From assembly GCA_964516925.1 (NCBI GenBank), contig CAZEXL010000006.1, forward strand, positions 1 through 64,000: a DNA stretch of 64,000 nt. Reading direction: 5' to 3'. This document shows positions 7,367 through 16,551 of the stretch, piece after piece. The position numbers were made by a program, and so were the translations under genes. Each line of letters begins with the position of its first letter. Within the stretch, counting starts at the first letter, position 1. Below the pieces are notes generated by a model that was not told the DNA's origin, ran no database searches, and saw only the letters and a program-made list of their open reading frames with translations. The stretch comes from CAG-552 sp964516925 (GTDB lineage Bacteria; Bacillota; Clostridia; Christensenellales; Pumilibacteraceae).

Positions 7367-9784
7367 ATGAAATTACCGATAAGTTGGCTTAAAGAGTTTG
7401 TTGATACCGATGCCGAAGTTAAAGAAATCTGTGAGGCGCTAGTAGGCGTCGGGTTTGAAGTTGAAGAGATTATAAATTATGGCGAGGATATTTCAGGAGT
7501 AGTCGTAGGTAAAATCGTAGATATACGGCCGCATAATAATGCGGACAAACTTAAGGTTTGTTCCGTAGATATCGGCAACGAAGTCCTTACAATAGTTACG
7601 GGTGCAAATAATATTAAAGTAAACGATATGGTGCCCGTAGCTTTAGACGGTGCAATTTTACCGGACGGTAAACAAATTAAAGCGGCTCCGCTTCGTGACG
7701 TTATGAGCTACGGAATGATGTGTTCGGGCGGCGAACTTAAAATAAGCGATGCGTTTGTGGACGGCGCCTCTGTGGACGGAATAATGATTCTTAGCGATAA
7801 TTTGACTCTTGGAGAAAATATAGTTACTGCGCTAGATTTAAAAGATACGGTCCTTGACGTGTCGATAACGGCAAACAGGTCTGATTGTCATTCCATTTTA
7901 GGTTTGGCGCGTGAAGTTTATACCGCGCTTATAAGTTTAGGCAAGTATGGCGCGCGTTCTGGGCGTTTTTCTGCAAAATTTACGATGCCTTCGTTCGATT
8001 TTTCTTATTCTAAAAATAGTGATTTGAGGTTCCCGACGGTAAACGTAACTTCTTTGGATTGTCCTGCGTATACAAGCGCGCTTTTGGGCGACGTAAAAAT
8101 AGAAAAAAGTCCTAAGTGGATGCAACGAAGATTGTTTATGTGCGGTATCAATCCGATAAATAACGTGGTAGATATAACGAATTACGTATTATTGGAAATA
8201 GGGCAACCGTTGCATGCATTCGATCTTGAAATGATTGATGGAAACATCAACGTTCGAAAAGCAACCGAAAAAGAGAAAGTTATTGCGCTTGATAACGTTG
8301 AGTATGAAATGTCACAAGATGCAACGCTTATCTGTGACGATAAAAAAGCTTTAGCAATAGCGGGAGTAATGGGCGGTAAATATAGCGGAATATCGGAAAA
8401 CACGAAGTCTGTTTTTTTGGAAAGTGCTAGATTTACTCGCGGAAGCGTAAGAAGTACCTCTTTAAAGATAGGCTTAAGATCGGATTCGTCGGCAAGATTT
8501 GAACGTGGCGTTGATAATTACGGTGTTGAATTCGGACGCCGAAGAGCATTATCTTTATTTGAAAAGCTAGGAGCGGGCAAAATAATTGCAGATAGACCGA
8601 TGATATTGCCTGAAAATAAAGTTATATCTACGACTATAGACGACATAAACGGCATTTTGGGCATAGAAATACAGAAGAAAGACATGGTTGATATTTTGCA
8701 ATCTCTCGGAATGGACGTGTCGAGCGAGTGTAGGACACTTAGCGTAAGAGTTCCGCATTATAGAGAAGACGTTGATAACTTTACGGATCTTGCGGAAGAA
8801 ATTATAAGGTTCTACGGTTACGACAAAATGAAAGAAACTTTTATGCCCACTGCGACCGTAACGATCGGAGGAATGTCCGAAAAACAAAAACGCATAGAGG
8901 AAATCAAAGACTTGATGTGTGCGCATGGGGCGTATGAAATTATGACGTATTCGTTTACCGACGAACGTGTTTTTGACAAACTTAATTTTGATTCGGAAGA
9001 TAAGCGCAGGTGTGCAATTCGTATAATTAATCCGATAAGCGAAGATCTGTCGATAATGAAAACGGAACTTGTTTCCGGAATGGTTTCTGTAATAGCGACC
9101 AATTTAACGCGTAAAAACGACAATTTTAGATTGTTTGAACTTGCGCGAGTTTACGAAGCCGAACAACTTCCGATAGTAAAATTGCCGTCTGAAAATGACG
9201 TATTGTGCGTCGGCACGGTGGGAAAGAATGAAAGTTTTTATGAAATTAAAAATATATTTACTTCGGTTTTAGAACGGTTTAATGTTAAATACGAGCTTAA
9301 AGAAAGTTCTCAATCGTTTTTGCATCCGGGCATAAGCGCGGATTTGATTGTTAACGGAGTCGTTGTTTGTTCGTTCGGTAAAATTCATCCTACCGTTTCA
9401 AAGAACTTTGGAATTAAAAAGTCTGATTTTTATATTGGATATTTGAATTGTAATGTAATAACTGAAGCAAAAAGCGCGATCGCAAAATATAAAGCGCTAC
9501 CCAAATTCCCTCCGGTCGAGCGTGATTTGGCATTTATAGCCAAGGAAAGCTCTCCGGTGGGCAGCATAATAGATGCAATAAAAAATAGCAATAAGCTTGT
9601 TGGCGACGTTGAGCTGTTTGATATATATCGCGGCGAACAAATCGAAAGCGGGTACAAAAGTATTGCTCTTAAAATTAAACTCGTTCCTATTGATAAAACG
9701 TTGGTCGATGCAGAAATTACAAAAACAATGAAATGCATAATCGACATGCTAAAAGAACGATTTGACGCTAAGGTGAGAGAATAA
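7367..9784 (+). CDS. pheT: Phenylalanyl-tRNA synthetase, beta subunit
   Basis: 805 residues, standard bacterial length. It starts MKLPISWLKEFVD, then has the EMAP-type tRNA-binding domain (about residues 40-150, with HNNADKLKVC and YGMMCSGGEL), the B3/B4 editing domain (near 205-370), B5 (about 400-475), a degenerate class II-like core, and a C-terminal ferredoxin-like anticodon-binding domain (KFPPVERDLAFI, about 710-805). It partners PheS. An AGGAGG site precedes the start, and the stop overlaps the next gene's ATG (TAATG). Confidence 0.97.
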   Translation: MKLPISWLKEFVDTDAEVKEICEALVGVGFEVEEIINYGEDISGVVVGKIVDIRPHNNADKLKVCSVDIGNEVLTIVTGANNIKVNDMVPVALDGAILPDGKQIKAAPLRDVMSYGMMCSGGELKISDAFVDGASVDGIMILSDNLTLGENIVTALDLKDTVLDVSITANRSDCHSILGLAREVYTALISLGKYGARSGRFSAKFTMPSFDFSYSKNSDLRFPTVNVTSLDCPAYTSALLGDVKIEKSPKWMQRRLFMCGINPINNVVDITNYVLLEIGQPLHAFDLEMIDGNINVRKATEKEKVIALDNVEYEMSQDATLICDDKKALAIAGVMGGKYSGISENTKSVFLESARFTRGSVRSTSLKIGLRSDSSARFERGVDNYGVEFGRRRALSLFEKLGAGKIIADRPMILPENKVISTTIDDINGILGIEIQKKDMVDILQSLGMDVSSECRTLSVRVPHYREDVDNFTDLAEEIIRFYGYDKMKETFMPTATVTIGGMSEKQKRIEEIKDLMCAHGAYEIMTYSFTDERVFDKLNFDSEDKRRCAIRIINPISEDLSIMKTELVSGMVSVIATNLTRKNDNFRLFELARVYEAEQLPIVKLPSENDVLCVGTVGKNESFYEIKNIFTSVLERFNVKYELKESSQSFLHPGISADLIVNGVVVCSFGKIHPTVSKNFGIKKSDFYIGYLNCNVITEAKSAIAKYKALPKFPPVERDLAFIAKESSPVGSIIDAIKNSNKLVGDVELFDIYRGEQIESGYKSIALKIKLVPIDKTLVDAEITKTMKCIIDMLKERFDAKVRE

Positions 9785-11904
9785 TGGCTGAAATTCTTGC
9801 TCCTGCCGGCAATTTTGATATGCTTAAAGCTGCTGTTTGCAACGGTGCAGATGCAGTTTATTTAGGCTTAAATAAATTCAGCGCGAGAGCAAAAGCGGAA
9901 AATTTCAACAACGAGCAATTGAAAAATGCGATCGAGTATGCTCATCTTTACGGTGTGAAGATATACGTGGCAATCAATACGATAATGAAGAACGACGAAC
10001 TTTCGGAAGCGCTTAACGAAGCGGAGCGCGCGTTGTCGTTAGGCGCCGACGCATTGATCGTGCAAGATTTGGGTTTTGCGCAACTGTTAAGACGTAAGTT
10101 TCCTACCGCGGTGTTGCATGCAAGTACGCAAATGGGTATTCATAATTTGGAGGGAGCGATTGTCGCAAAAAAGCTTGGATTTTCCCGAATAATATTGGCT
10201 CGCGAAACGCTTTTTGAAGATATCATTAAGATAAAACAAAACGTAGATATCGAGGTAGAATGTTTTGTTCAAGGCGCGCTTTGCATTGCTTTTTCGGGTA
10301 ATTGCTATTTTAGTAGTTTCGTAAGCGGATATAGCGGCAATCGCGGCAAATGCATGCAACTGTGTAGAAAAAAATACTCGATTAAAAACGGAAGTAAAAA
10401 TATAAGCGGATACTTGCTCTCGTCAAAAGATCTTATGCTTGCCATGCGTATTAAAAAGTTACTTGACGCCAAAGTGGATTGCTTTAAGATAGAAGGACGG
10501 TTGCGAAGATCGGAATATGTTGCCGAAGCTGTTCGTGTTTATAAAAAAGCATTACGCGAAGCTGTTGATCAAGAAGATATCGTTTCTTTAAAAAAGACGT
10601 TTAATCGTGGCGATTATACGGAAGGACATTTGTTTTGCGCAACCAATAAAGTACTTGACGTTAATATCGCATCACATATGGGGGTATACTTTTGTAAAGT
10701 AACAAAAGTAATCGGACGTAAAGCCGTATTAAATCGTAATCTAAACAGTGGAGACGGAATTAAATTTTTACGTAACGGAAAAGAAGTGGGTGCTGCGGCG
10801 ATAACAAGGAATGGTAACGAAACGGGCTTTGAAGGCAACGTTAGACCGGGAGACGACGTTTATATAACTACTGATTCTGAATTCAATGCTAGAGTAAACG
10901 AAAGGAGTAAAAAAATTTCGGTTGATGTTACGCTTGATTTTGATAGAGCGGCTTTATTTGTAAGTACCGAAGAAAGCGAAGTCGAAATTAAAATCGGTAA
11001 CGTGCAACCTGCCATAAACGTGCCTCTAACGGTAAACGAGCTTAAAAACAACTTCAATAAATCCGAATATTTCGTTACGCGCAAAGTGAATATTAAAGGC
11101 AATGTTTCGGCATTTATTGTTAAGTCCGAATTAAATGCTTTACGTAGAAATGCGTATGAATTACTTAAAAAGAAAATCTTAAGTGATTATCTAAAAAAAC
11201 GTGCAAAATATAACGGCAATTTCCTTACTATATCTGACATAATGAGTGACAATTTGGATAATTTATTAAACAATAAGAAAATTTATCAAGTTGAATCACC
11301 TGAGCAGATAACCGACGATATGGAGATTGTCGTTGTTAATCCGCAAGAATATTCCGTAGAGAGAATGCTTGAATTTAAGAGTTATTTCAAAAATGCATTT
11401 TTGAACCTTCCGTTTATTGCTCGAGGGAAAGACGTTGACGTTTTAAGGGATATAATAAAGAATTGTAATTTTAAAGGTTATATAGTAAATAATTTATATG
11501 GGTTAGAGCTTGTAAAAGATAGGCGCGTGATCCTAGGGATCGGGCTTAATTTGATTAATGACGTTATTGATGTCGATAAAATTTATTCGATTGAATCTGA
11601 CATATTTTTAAAAAACGGTTACGTTTATGCGCAGGGTAACGTGCCGCTTATGACGTTTTGCCATTGTGAAAGAAAAGAATTGCTAAGCGATTGTAAAAAT
11701 TGCGACGGTGTAAACGTTGCTTTATCGTATGAAGGCAGAGAATTTTATTTAAGAAGATATAAAATTCATTATTGTTACGGGCAACTTTTGAATTGTGCAA
11801 CGTTAGACGTGCTAAACAAAGGCGTAGAAAAAGCATTTATAGATTATTCTTACAAAAGGGCTAATGGCACGACAAAAGGCAATTACGGCAGAGGACTCAG
11901 GTAG
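9784..11904 (+). CDS. Peptidase U32 family protein, RlhA-like
   Basis: 706 residues. The N-terminal U32 domain starts EILAPAGNFDMLKAA. It carries the family signature in which ECFVQGALCIAFSGNCYFSS and the RGKCMQLCRK cysteines (about residues 155-195) would bind an iron-sulfur cluster. A C-terminal extension resembles the DUF3656 collagenase-associated region. Proteins of this layout include Escherichia coli RlhA, needed for 5-hydroxycytidine at 23S rRNA position 2501, so an RNA hydroxylation role is more likely than proteolysis. It sits between pheT (one-base overlap) and mutS2. The exact substrate cannot be read from sequence. Confidence 0.85.
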   Translation: MAEILAPAGNFDMLKAAVCNGADAVYLGLNKFSARAKAENFNNEQLKNAIEYAHLYGVKIYVAINTIMKNDELSEALNEAERALSLGADALIVQDLGFAQLLRRKFPTAVLHASTQMGIHNLEGAIVAKKLGFSRIILARETLFEDIIKIKQNVDIEVECFVQGALCIAFSGNCYFSSFVSGYSGNRGKCMQLCRKKYSIKNGSKNISGYLLSSKDLMLAMRIKKLLDAKVDCFKIEGRLRRSEYVAEAVRVYKKALREAVDQEDIVSLKKTFNRGDYTEGHLFCATNKVLDVNIASHMGVYFCKVTKVIGRKAVLNRNLNSGDGIKFLRNGKEVGAAAITRNGNETGFEGNVRPGDDVYITTDSEFNARVNERSKKISVDVTLDFDRAALFVSTEESEVEIKIGNVQPAINVPLTVNELKNNFNKSEYFVTRKVNIKGNVSAFIVKSELNALRRNAYELLKKKILSDYLKKRAKYNGNFLTISDIMSDNLDNLLNNKKIYQVESPEQITDDMEIVVVNPQEYSVERMLEFKSYFKNAFLNLPFIARGKDVDVLRDIIKNCNFKGYIVNNLYGLELVKDRRVILGIGLNLINDVIDVDKIYSIESDIFLKNGYVYAQGNVPLMTFCHCERKELLSDCKNCDGVNVALSYEGREFYLRRYKIHYCYGQLLNCATLDVLNKGVEKAFIDYSYKRANGTTKGNYGRGLR

Positions 11905-11906
11905 AC

Positions 11907-14264
11907 ATGGATTTAAAAACACTAAAAATTTTAGAGTACGAAAGCATATTAAGCAAAATTAAAAGTTTTGCCGTTTCTTCTGCGGCAAAAGAAGCTGTAA
12001 TGGAAATTTTTCCGAAAGCAGATTTTGATTTAGTCAAAATGAATCAAAACGAAGTTGTCGAAGCTTACAAGGTAAAATATACTTATTTGGCGAATCCGAT
12101 TGATAGTTTTGATAATTGCAAAGAAATATGCGACAAAGCGACAAAAGGAATTATGCTTTCGCCTAGCGAACTTTTAAAAATAAAGACGCTTCTTCGTTCT
12201 GGGCGAATTGCGCAAAACTCGCTAAAAAATTTGCCGGTTGAGTCGCTCAAGGTTTATTCGGATAGCTACTATATCGAGAGCTTTTTAGAAGATGAAATCG
12301 ATAGAGTCATAATATCCGAAAATGAAATCAGCGACCTGGCAAGCGCAACGCTAAAAGACATAAGACGTAAGTTGGCAGATACGAAAATTGCCTTGAAAGA
12401 AAAATTATCTAGTTATTTCAGAAAAAGCGAATTTTCTCAATTTTTGCAAGATAACCTTGTTACCATTAGAAACGATAGGTTTGTTTTGCCCGTAAAGTCC
12501 GAATATAGATCTTCTGTTCCGGGACTTATACATGATATGTCTTCTAGTGGAGCAACGGTTTTTATTGAACCGTTTGCCGTGGTTGAAACTAATAATAAAA
12601 TTAAGAGTCTCATGTTAAGCGAGGCTGCGGAAATTGAGCGAATATTGAATGATTTAAGTGGTTCTGTTGCTAATATTGCTGAAAATCTATTAAAAATGCA
12701 AACCGCAATTACAAAGCTGGACGTTATTTTTGCTAAGATGAAGTATTCTGTCGATATTAACGGCACTGTCCCTAAATTCAACAATAGCGGTATAATTAAT
12801 CTTAAAGCCGCGCGACATCCGTTGATAGACAAATACGTCGTTGTTCCGGTAAACATTTCGGTTGGAAAAGATTATAAAATACTTATGATAACCGGTCCTA
12901 ATACCGGCGGAAAAACGGTTTGCCTTAAAACGCTTGGTTTGATTTGTTTGATGGCGTATATAGGATTGTTCATTCCTTGTGACGACGATAGTGAAGTAGC
13001 AATATTCGATAATATATTTTGTGATATAGGAGACGAACAAAGTATTGCTCAATCTTTGAGTACTTTTTCGTCACATATGGTTAATCTTGTTAGAATTACC
13101 GAGCAGATGACGAATAACACATTGTTGCTTTTTGACGAGCTCGGCGGAGGAACTGACCCGCAAGAAGGAGCGGCGCTTGCAATAGGAATAATTAAGTATA
13201 TTCAAATGTGGAAAGCTACTGCTGTGTTAACGACTCATTATAGCGAATTAAAAGAATATGCGTTAATCGCTGAAGATATTTGTAACGCCAGCATGCAATT
13301 CGATTCCGAATCGCTAAAACCTACGTACAAATTAATGTTGGGCGTTCCCGGTACCAGCAATGCATTAAATATAGCAAAGATGCTCGGGCTTAACAGCGTT
13401 ATTTTAAACTTTGCAAAGGAAAGCATGGATAAAGATAAGATTGAACTTGAAAATCTTATCAAAAGCGCCGAATACGTAAAAAAACGCTCTGAGGAAGAAT
13501 TGGAGTTAACTGCTAAGATTAAAGAAGAGCTGATGGCGCAAAAAGCAGACGTAGAATCGAAACAAAAGCAGCTAAATGCAAAGATAGAAAAGCTTAATTC
13601 AAACGCGAAAATCGAGATAAAACGCATAGTGTCTCTCGGAGTTGAAAGGGCGGATGAGCTTATAGAGCGATTGAAAGAAGTAATAAAAGAAGGGGACGAG
13701 CGTGCGTTATTGGAAGCGAAGTCGATTCGCAAGCAACTTGCGAATATGGTTTACGATATGGCGCCTCAATCCGAGGAGCAATACGAGAGTATAGATATTG
13801 CTAATTTAAAAGTTGGCGAAAAAGTATTTGTAAAAAGTTTGTCTGCTCAAGGTGATTTGCTGTCGTTGCCCGATAAGAAAAACGAGGTTTACGTTATGCT
13901 TGGCGCAATTAAAACCAAAGTGAAGGCTGATTCTCTTGCGAGGCCGTATGTTTCGGATAATCAAAAAACAAAGAAAAAAGCGGACTATAAGCCTTCGCCT
14001 AAGGGTGACGAAGAAGCAATTCTTATTCCCGAGGTTAACGTTATAGGGTATACGGTAAGCGAAGCAATAGAAATTATTGAGCCGCATCTTATAAGTATGG
14101 TCGGTGGCAATTCGAAAATTTTACGTATTGTTCATGGTAAGGGAACCGGAGCGCTGGGTAAAGGGGTTCAACAATATTTAAAGACTTCACGTTTTGTTCG
14201 TTCGTTCAGATATGGAGGATATGGCGAAGGTGATAACGGCGTAACAATCGTCGAGATTAAATAA
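11907..14264 (+). CDS. mutS2: MutS2 family ATPase
   Basis: 785 residues, normal length. No mismatch-recognition domain; the clamp/core region is followed by the ABC ATPase with Walker A GPNTGGKT (near residue 331), Walker B LLLFDELGGGTDP (about 407) and the TTHYSELK switch. A long Glu/Lys coiled coil runs at about 505-610, then a C-terminal Smr domain with HGKGTGALGKGV. The Smr LDLRG motif is replaced by VNVIG, so its nuclease function may be lost or changed. MutS2 proteins suppress recombination and rescue collided ribosomes. It starts 2 bases after the U32 gene. Confidence 0.95.
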   Translation: MDLKTLKILEYESILSKIKSFAVSSAAKEAVMEIFPKADFDLVKMNQNEVVEAYKVKYTYLANPIDSFDNCKEICDKATKGIMLSPSELLKIKTLLRSGRIAQNSLKNLPVESLKVYSDSYYIESFLEDEIDRVIISENEISDLASATLKDIRRKLADTKIALKEKLSSYFRKSEFSQFLQDNLVTIRNDRFVLPVKSEYRSSVPGLIHDMSSSGATVFIEPFAVVETNNKIKSLMLSEAAEIERILNDLSGSVANIAENLLKMQTAITKLDVIFAKMKYSVDINGTVPKFNNSGIINLKAARHPLIDKYVVVPVNISVGKDYKILMITGPNTGGKTVCLKTLGLICLMAYIGLFIPCDDDSEVAIFDNIFCDIGDEQSIAQSLSTFSSHMVNLVRITEQMTNNTLLLFDELGGGTDPQEGAALAIGIIKYIQMWKATAVLTTHYSELKEYALIAEDICNASMQFDSESLKPTYKLMLGVPGTSNALNIAKMLGLNSVILNFAKESMDKDKIELENLIKSAEYVKKRSEEELELTAKIKEELMAQKADVESKQKQLNAKIEKLNSNAKIEIKRIVSLGVERADELIERLKEVIKEGDERALLEAKSIRKQLANMVYDMAPQSEEQYESIDIANLKVGEKVFVKSLSAQGDLLSLPDKKNEVYVMLGAIKTKVKADSLARPYVSDNQKTKKKADYKPSPKGDEEAILIPEVNVIGYTVSEAIEIIEPHLISMVGGNSKILRIVHGKGTGALGKGVQQYLKTSRFVRSFRYGGYGEGDNGVTIVEIK

Positions 14265-14275
14265 GGGGAAATGCT

Positions 14276-15394
14276 ATGATATTTTTAGATAACGCTTCTA
14301 CGACAAAGGTTTGTTCGGATGCTATTGCTTCGATAAATTTGGCGTGCGAAGAATTATACTTTAATCCTTCGGCGCTTTACGGAGAGGCATTAAAGGTAAG
14401 AAATCTGATTGAAGAGTCTCGTCGTGAGATAGCTACATTATTGGGCGTAGCGTCGAATGAAATTTATTTTACTTCTTGTGCTACCGAAAGTAATAATTGG
14501 GCGTTTGAAAGGGGCATTAAGAATAAAAAAGGTAATATCGTAGTTTCATCGTCGGAACATGCGTCTGTTTATGAAAGCGCGATTTCACAAAAAAGTAAAG
14601 GTTTAGACGTTAGGTTTGTAAAACTTAATTCTGACGGGACGATAAACGAGGACGATTTATTGTCAAAAATTGATCAAGATACGTCGTTTGTGTCGATTAT
14701 TCATTGTTCAAATGAGACTGGCGCGGTTAACGATATCGGACGATTGTGCAGAAAAATAAAAGAAATTAATTCAAAAACCTTAGTTCATTCGGACGGTGTT
14801 CAGGCTTTTTGTAAAACCGACGTAAAACTAAAATCGCTAGGAGTTGATTTTTATAGTATCAGTGGTCATAAAGTGGGCGGTTTAAAAGGTATTGGTGTAT
14901 TGTACATAAAAAAGGGCCTATTCGTATCTCCATTTATTATCGGCGGGGGACAAGAGCGCGGATTGCGTTCCGGTACCGAAAACGTTGCCGGGATTTTAAG
15001 CTTTTCTAAGGCGGCAAAATACTATAAAGCTCATTATGACGGTGAGTTAATACGAAAAATGCGTGCTTATTTAATTGCGGAATTGATACCGCTCCGCGCT
15101 ATTATAAACGGGGCTAATAGTTCTGAGTCGATTTTATCCGTGTCTGTGCCCGGGCTCAAGGCGGAGATTTTACAACATATGCTATCGGATGACGGCGTGA
15201 TTATCGGTCTCGGGTCTGCGTGTTCGGCAAAATCTCGCAACAACAGAGTTCTCTCTGCTATTGGTAAAACGCAGAAAGAGATAGAAGGCAGTATAAGAAT
15301 AAGTTTTGGACTTGAAAACGATATGGAGCAAGTGATGCGAGCAACTGAATTAATTAAAAACAATATTACAAAATTGAGAGGAATGATGCTATGA
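14276..15394 (+). CDS. Cysteine desulfurase (NifS/IscS type)
   Basis: 372 residues. A PLP-dependent fold: N-terminal LDNASTTKV, a CATESNNWAFE segment, the Schiff-base lysine in SGHKVGGLKG (K199) and the catalytic cysteine loop GLGSACSAKS (C316). It takes sulfur from cysteine and passes a persulfide to an acceptor. It overlaps thiI by 4 bases (ATGA), which points to ThiI as acceptor for 4-thiouridine in tRNA, as in the Bacillus NifZ-ThiI pair. It is short (372) with a short cysteine loop, fitting dedicated desulfurases of this type. Start: GGGGAAATGCT site before ATG. Confidence 0.93.
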   Translation: MIFLDNASTTKVCSDAIASINLACEELYFNPSALYGEALKVRNLIEESRREIATLLGVASNEIYFTSCATESNNWAFERGIKNKKGNIVVSSSEHASVYESAISQKSKGLDVRFVKLNSDGTINEDDLLSKIDQDTSFVSIIHCSNETGAVNDIGRLCRKIKEINSKTLVHSDGVQAFCKTDVKLKSLGVDFYSISGHKVGGLKGIGVLYIKKGLFVSPFIIGGGQERGLRSGTENVAGILSFSKAAKYYKAHYDGELIRKMRAYLIAELIPLRAIINGANSSESILSVSVPGLKAEILQHMLSDDGVIIGLGSACSAKSRNNRVLSAIGKTQKEIEGSIRISFGLENDMEQVMRATELIKNNITKLRGMML

Positions 15395-16551
15395 ACGAAA
15401 ACGTAATAATTATTAGATATTCTGAATTATATCTAAAAGGAAAAAATCGAGGTTTTTTTGAAAAACTCTTAATAGAAAACATACGTAAATCGCTTAGCGA
15501 CGTTGAATGTAAAACCAGATTTAACCGCAGTCGATATGAAGTTTTCGAATACTTAGACGAGGCGGAGATAGTAGAAAGGCTAAAAAAAGTTTTTGGAATT
15601 CATTCTATAAGCATAGCAAAAAAATGCGAGGCAAATATTGACGCAGTTTGTTCCGTCGTTAAAGATTATCGCATTAGCGGAACATTTAAAGTCGAGACCA
15701 ACAGGGCGGATAAGACCTTTCCTTTAAATTCTATAGAGGTGAGCGCAAAAGCGGGAGGGGCGATTTTATCCGTTAATAAAAATCTTAAAGTCGATGTACA
15801 CAATCCTCAAACGACGATAAACATCGATATACGAGAAGACGGCTGCGCATATATTTTTAAGGACAAAATATTATGCTCGGGCGGAATGCCTGTTGGCAGC
15901 GCCGGTAAGGGACTTCTATTGCTGTCGGGCGGACTTGATAGTCCGGTTGCTGCATATATGATGGCAAAGCGCGGGCTCAGTTTAACGGCTATTCATTTTC
16001 ATTCGTATCCTTACACTAGCGAAAGCGCTAAGCAAAAAGTTATCGATCTTGCACATATTTTAGTTGATTATACGGGGCCGATAAATTTAATTTGTATTCC
16101 GTTTACAAAAATACAAGAAGAAATTCATAAGAAATGTGCTTCGAATTATATGATAACGATTGTTCGTCGTTTTATGATGAGAATATCGGAAAGGGTGGCG
16201 CGCATTTACGATTGCGGATGCTTAGTAAACGGAGAAAGTTTGGGGCAAGTTGCAAGCCAAACGTTGCAAAGTATTACCGTAACTAACGATATTGTTAAAA
16301 CTATGCCGATTTTTCGTCCCTGTATTGGCATGGATAAGCAAGAAATAATAGAAATAGCGTTAAAAATTAAAACTTACGAAACGTCGATTCTGCCGTATGA
16401 AGATTGCTGTACGGTGTTTTTGCCCGATAGTCCGGTTACAAAACCAACCGTTAAAAGGGCGGAATATGAGGAGAGTAAAATGGGCGATTTTGAACAGTTA
16501 ATTAAAGAAGCTATCGACAATCGTGAAGTTATTCGTATCGAAAAAATTTGA
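15391..16551 (+). CDS. thiI: tRNA 4-thiouridine synthase ThiI
   Basis: 386 residues: an N-terminal ferredoxin-like region and THUMP domain (about 1-165), then a PP-loop pyrophosphatase domain with LLSGGLDSPVAAYMM (serine 179). There is no C-terminal rhodanese domain, as usual in Firmicutes. It adenylates U8 of tRNA and accepts sulfur relayed from the desulfurase encoded just upstream. Its last 54 bases overlap, antisense, the end of the penicillin-binding protein gene. No hairpin terminator is apparent between the two. Confidence 0.96.
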   Translation: MNENVIIIRYSELYLKGKNRGFFEKLLIENIRKSLSDVECKTRFNRSRYEVFEYLDEAEIVERLKKVFGIHSISIAKKCEANIDAVCSVVKDYRISGTFKVETNRADKTFPLNSIEVSAKAGGAILSVNKNLKVDVHNPQTTINIDIREDGCAYIFKDKILCSGGMPVGSAGKGLLLLSGGLDSPVAAYMMAKRGLSLTAIHFHSYPYTSESAKQKVIDLAHILVDYTGPINLICIPFTKIQEEIHKKCASNYMITIVRRFMMRISERVARIYDCGCLVNGESLGQVASQTLQSITVTNDIVKTMPIFRPCIGMDKQEIIEIALKIKTYETSILPYEDCCTVFLPDSPVTKPTVKRAEYEESKMGDFEQLIKEAIDNREVIRIEKI

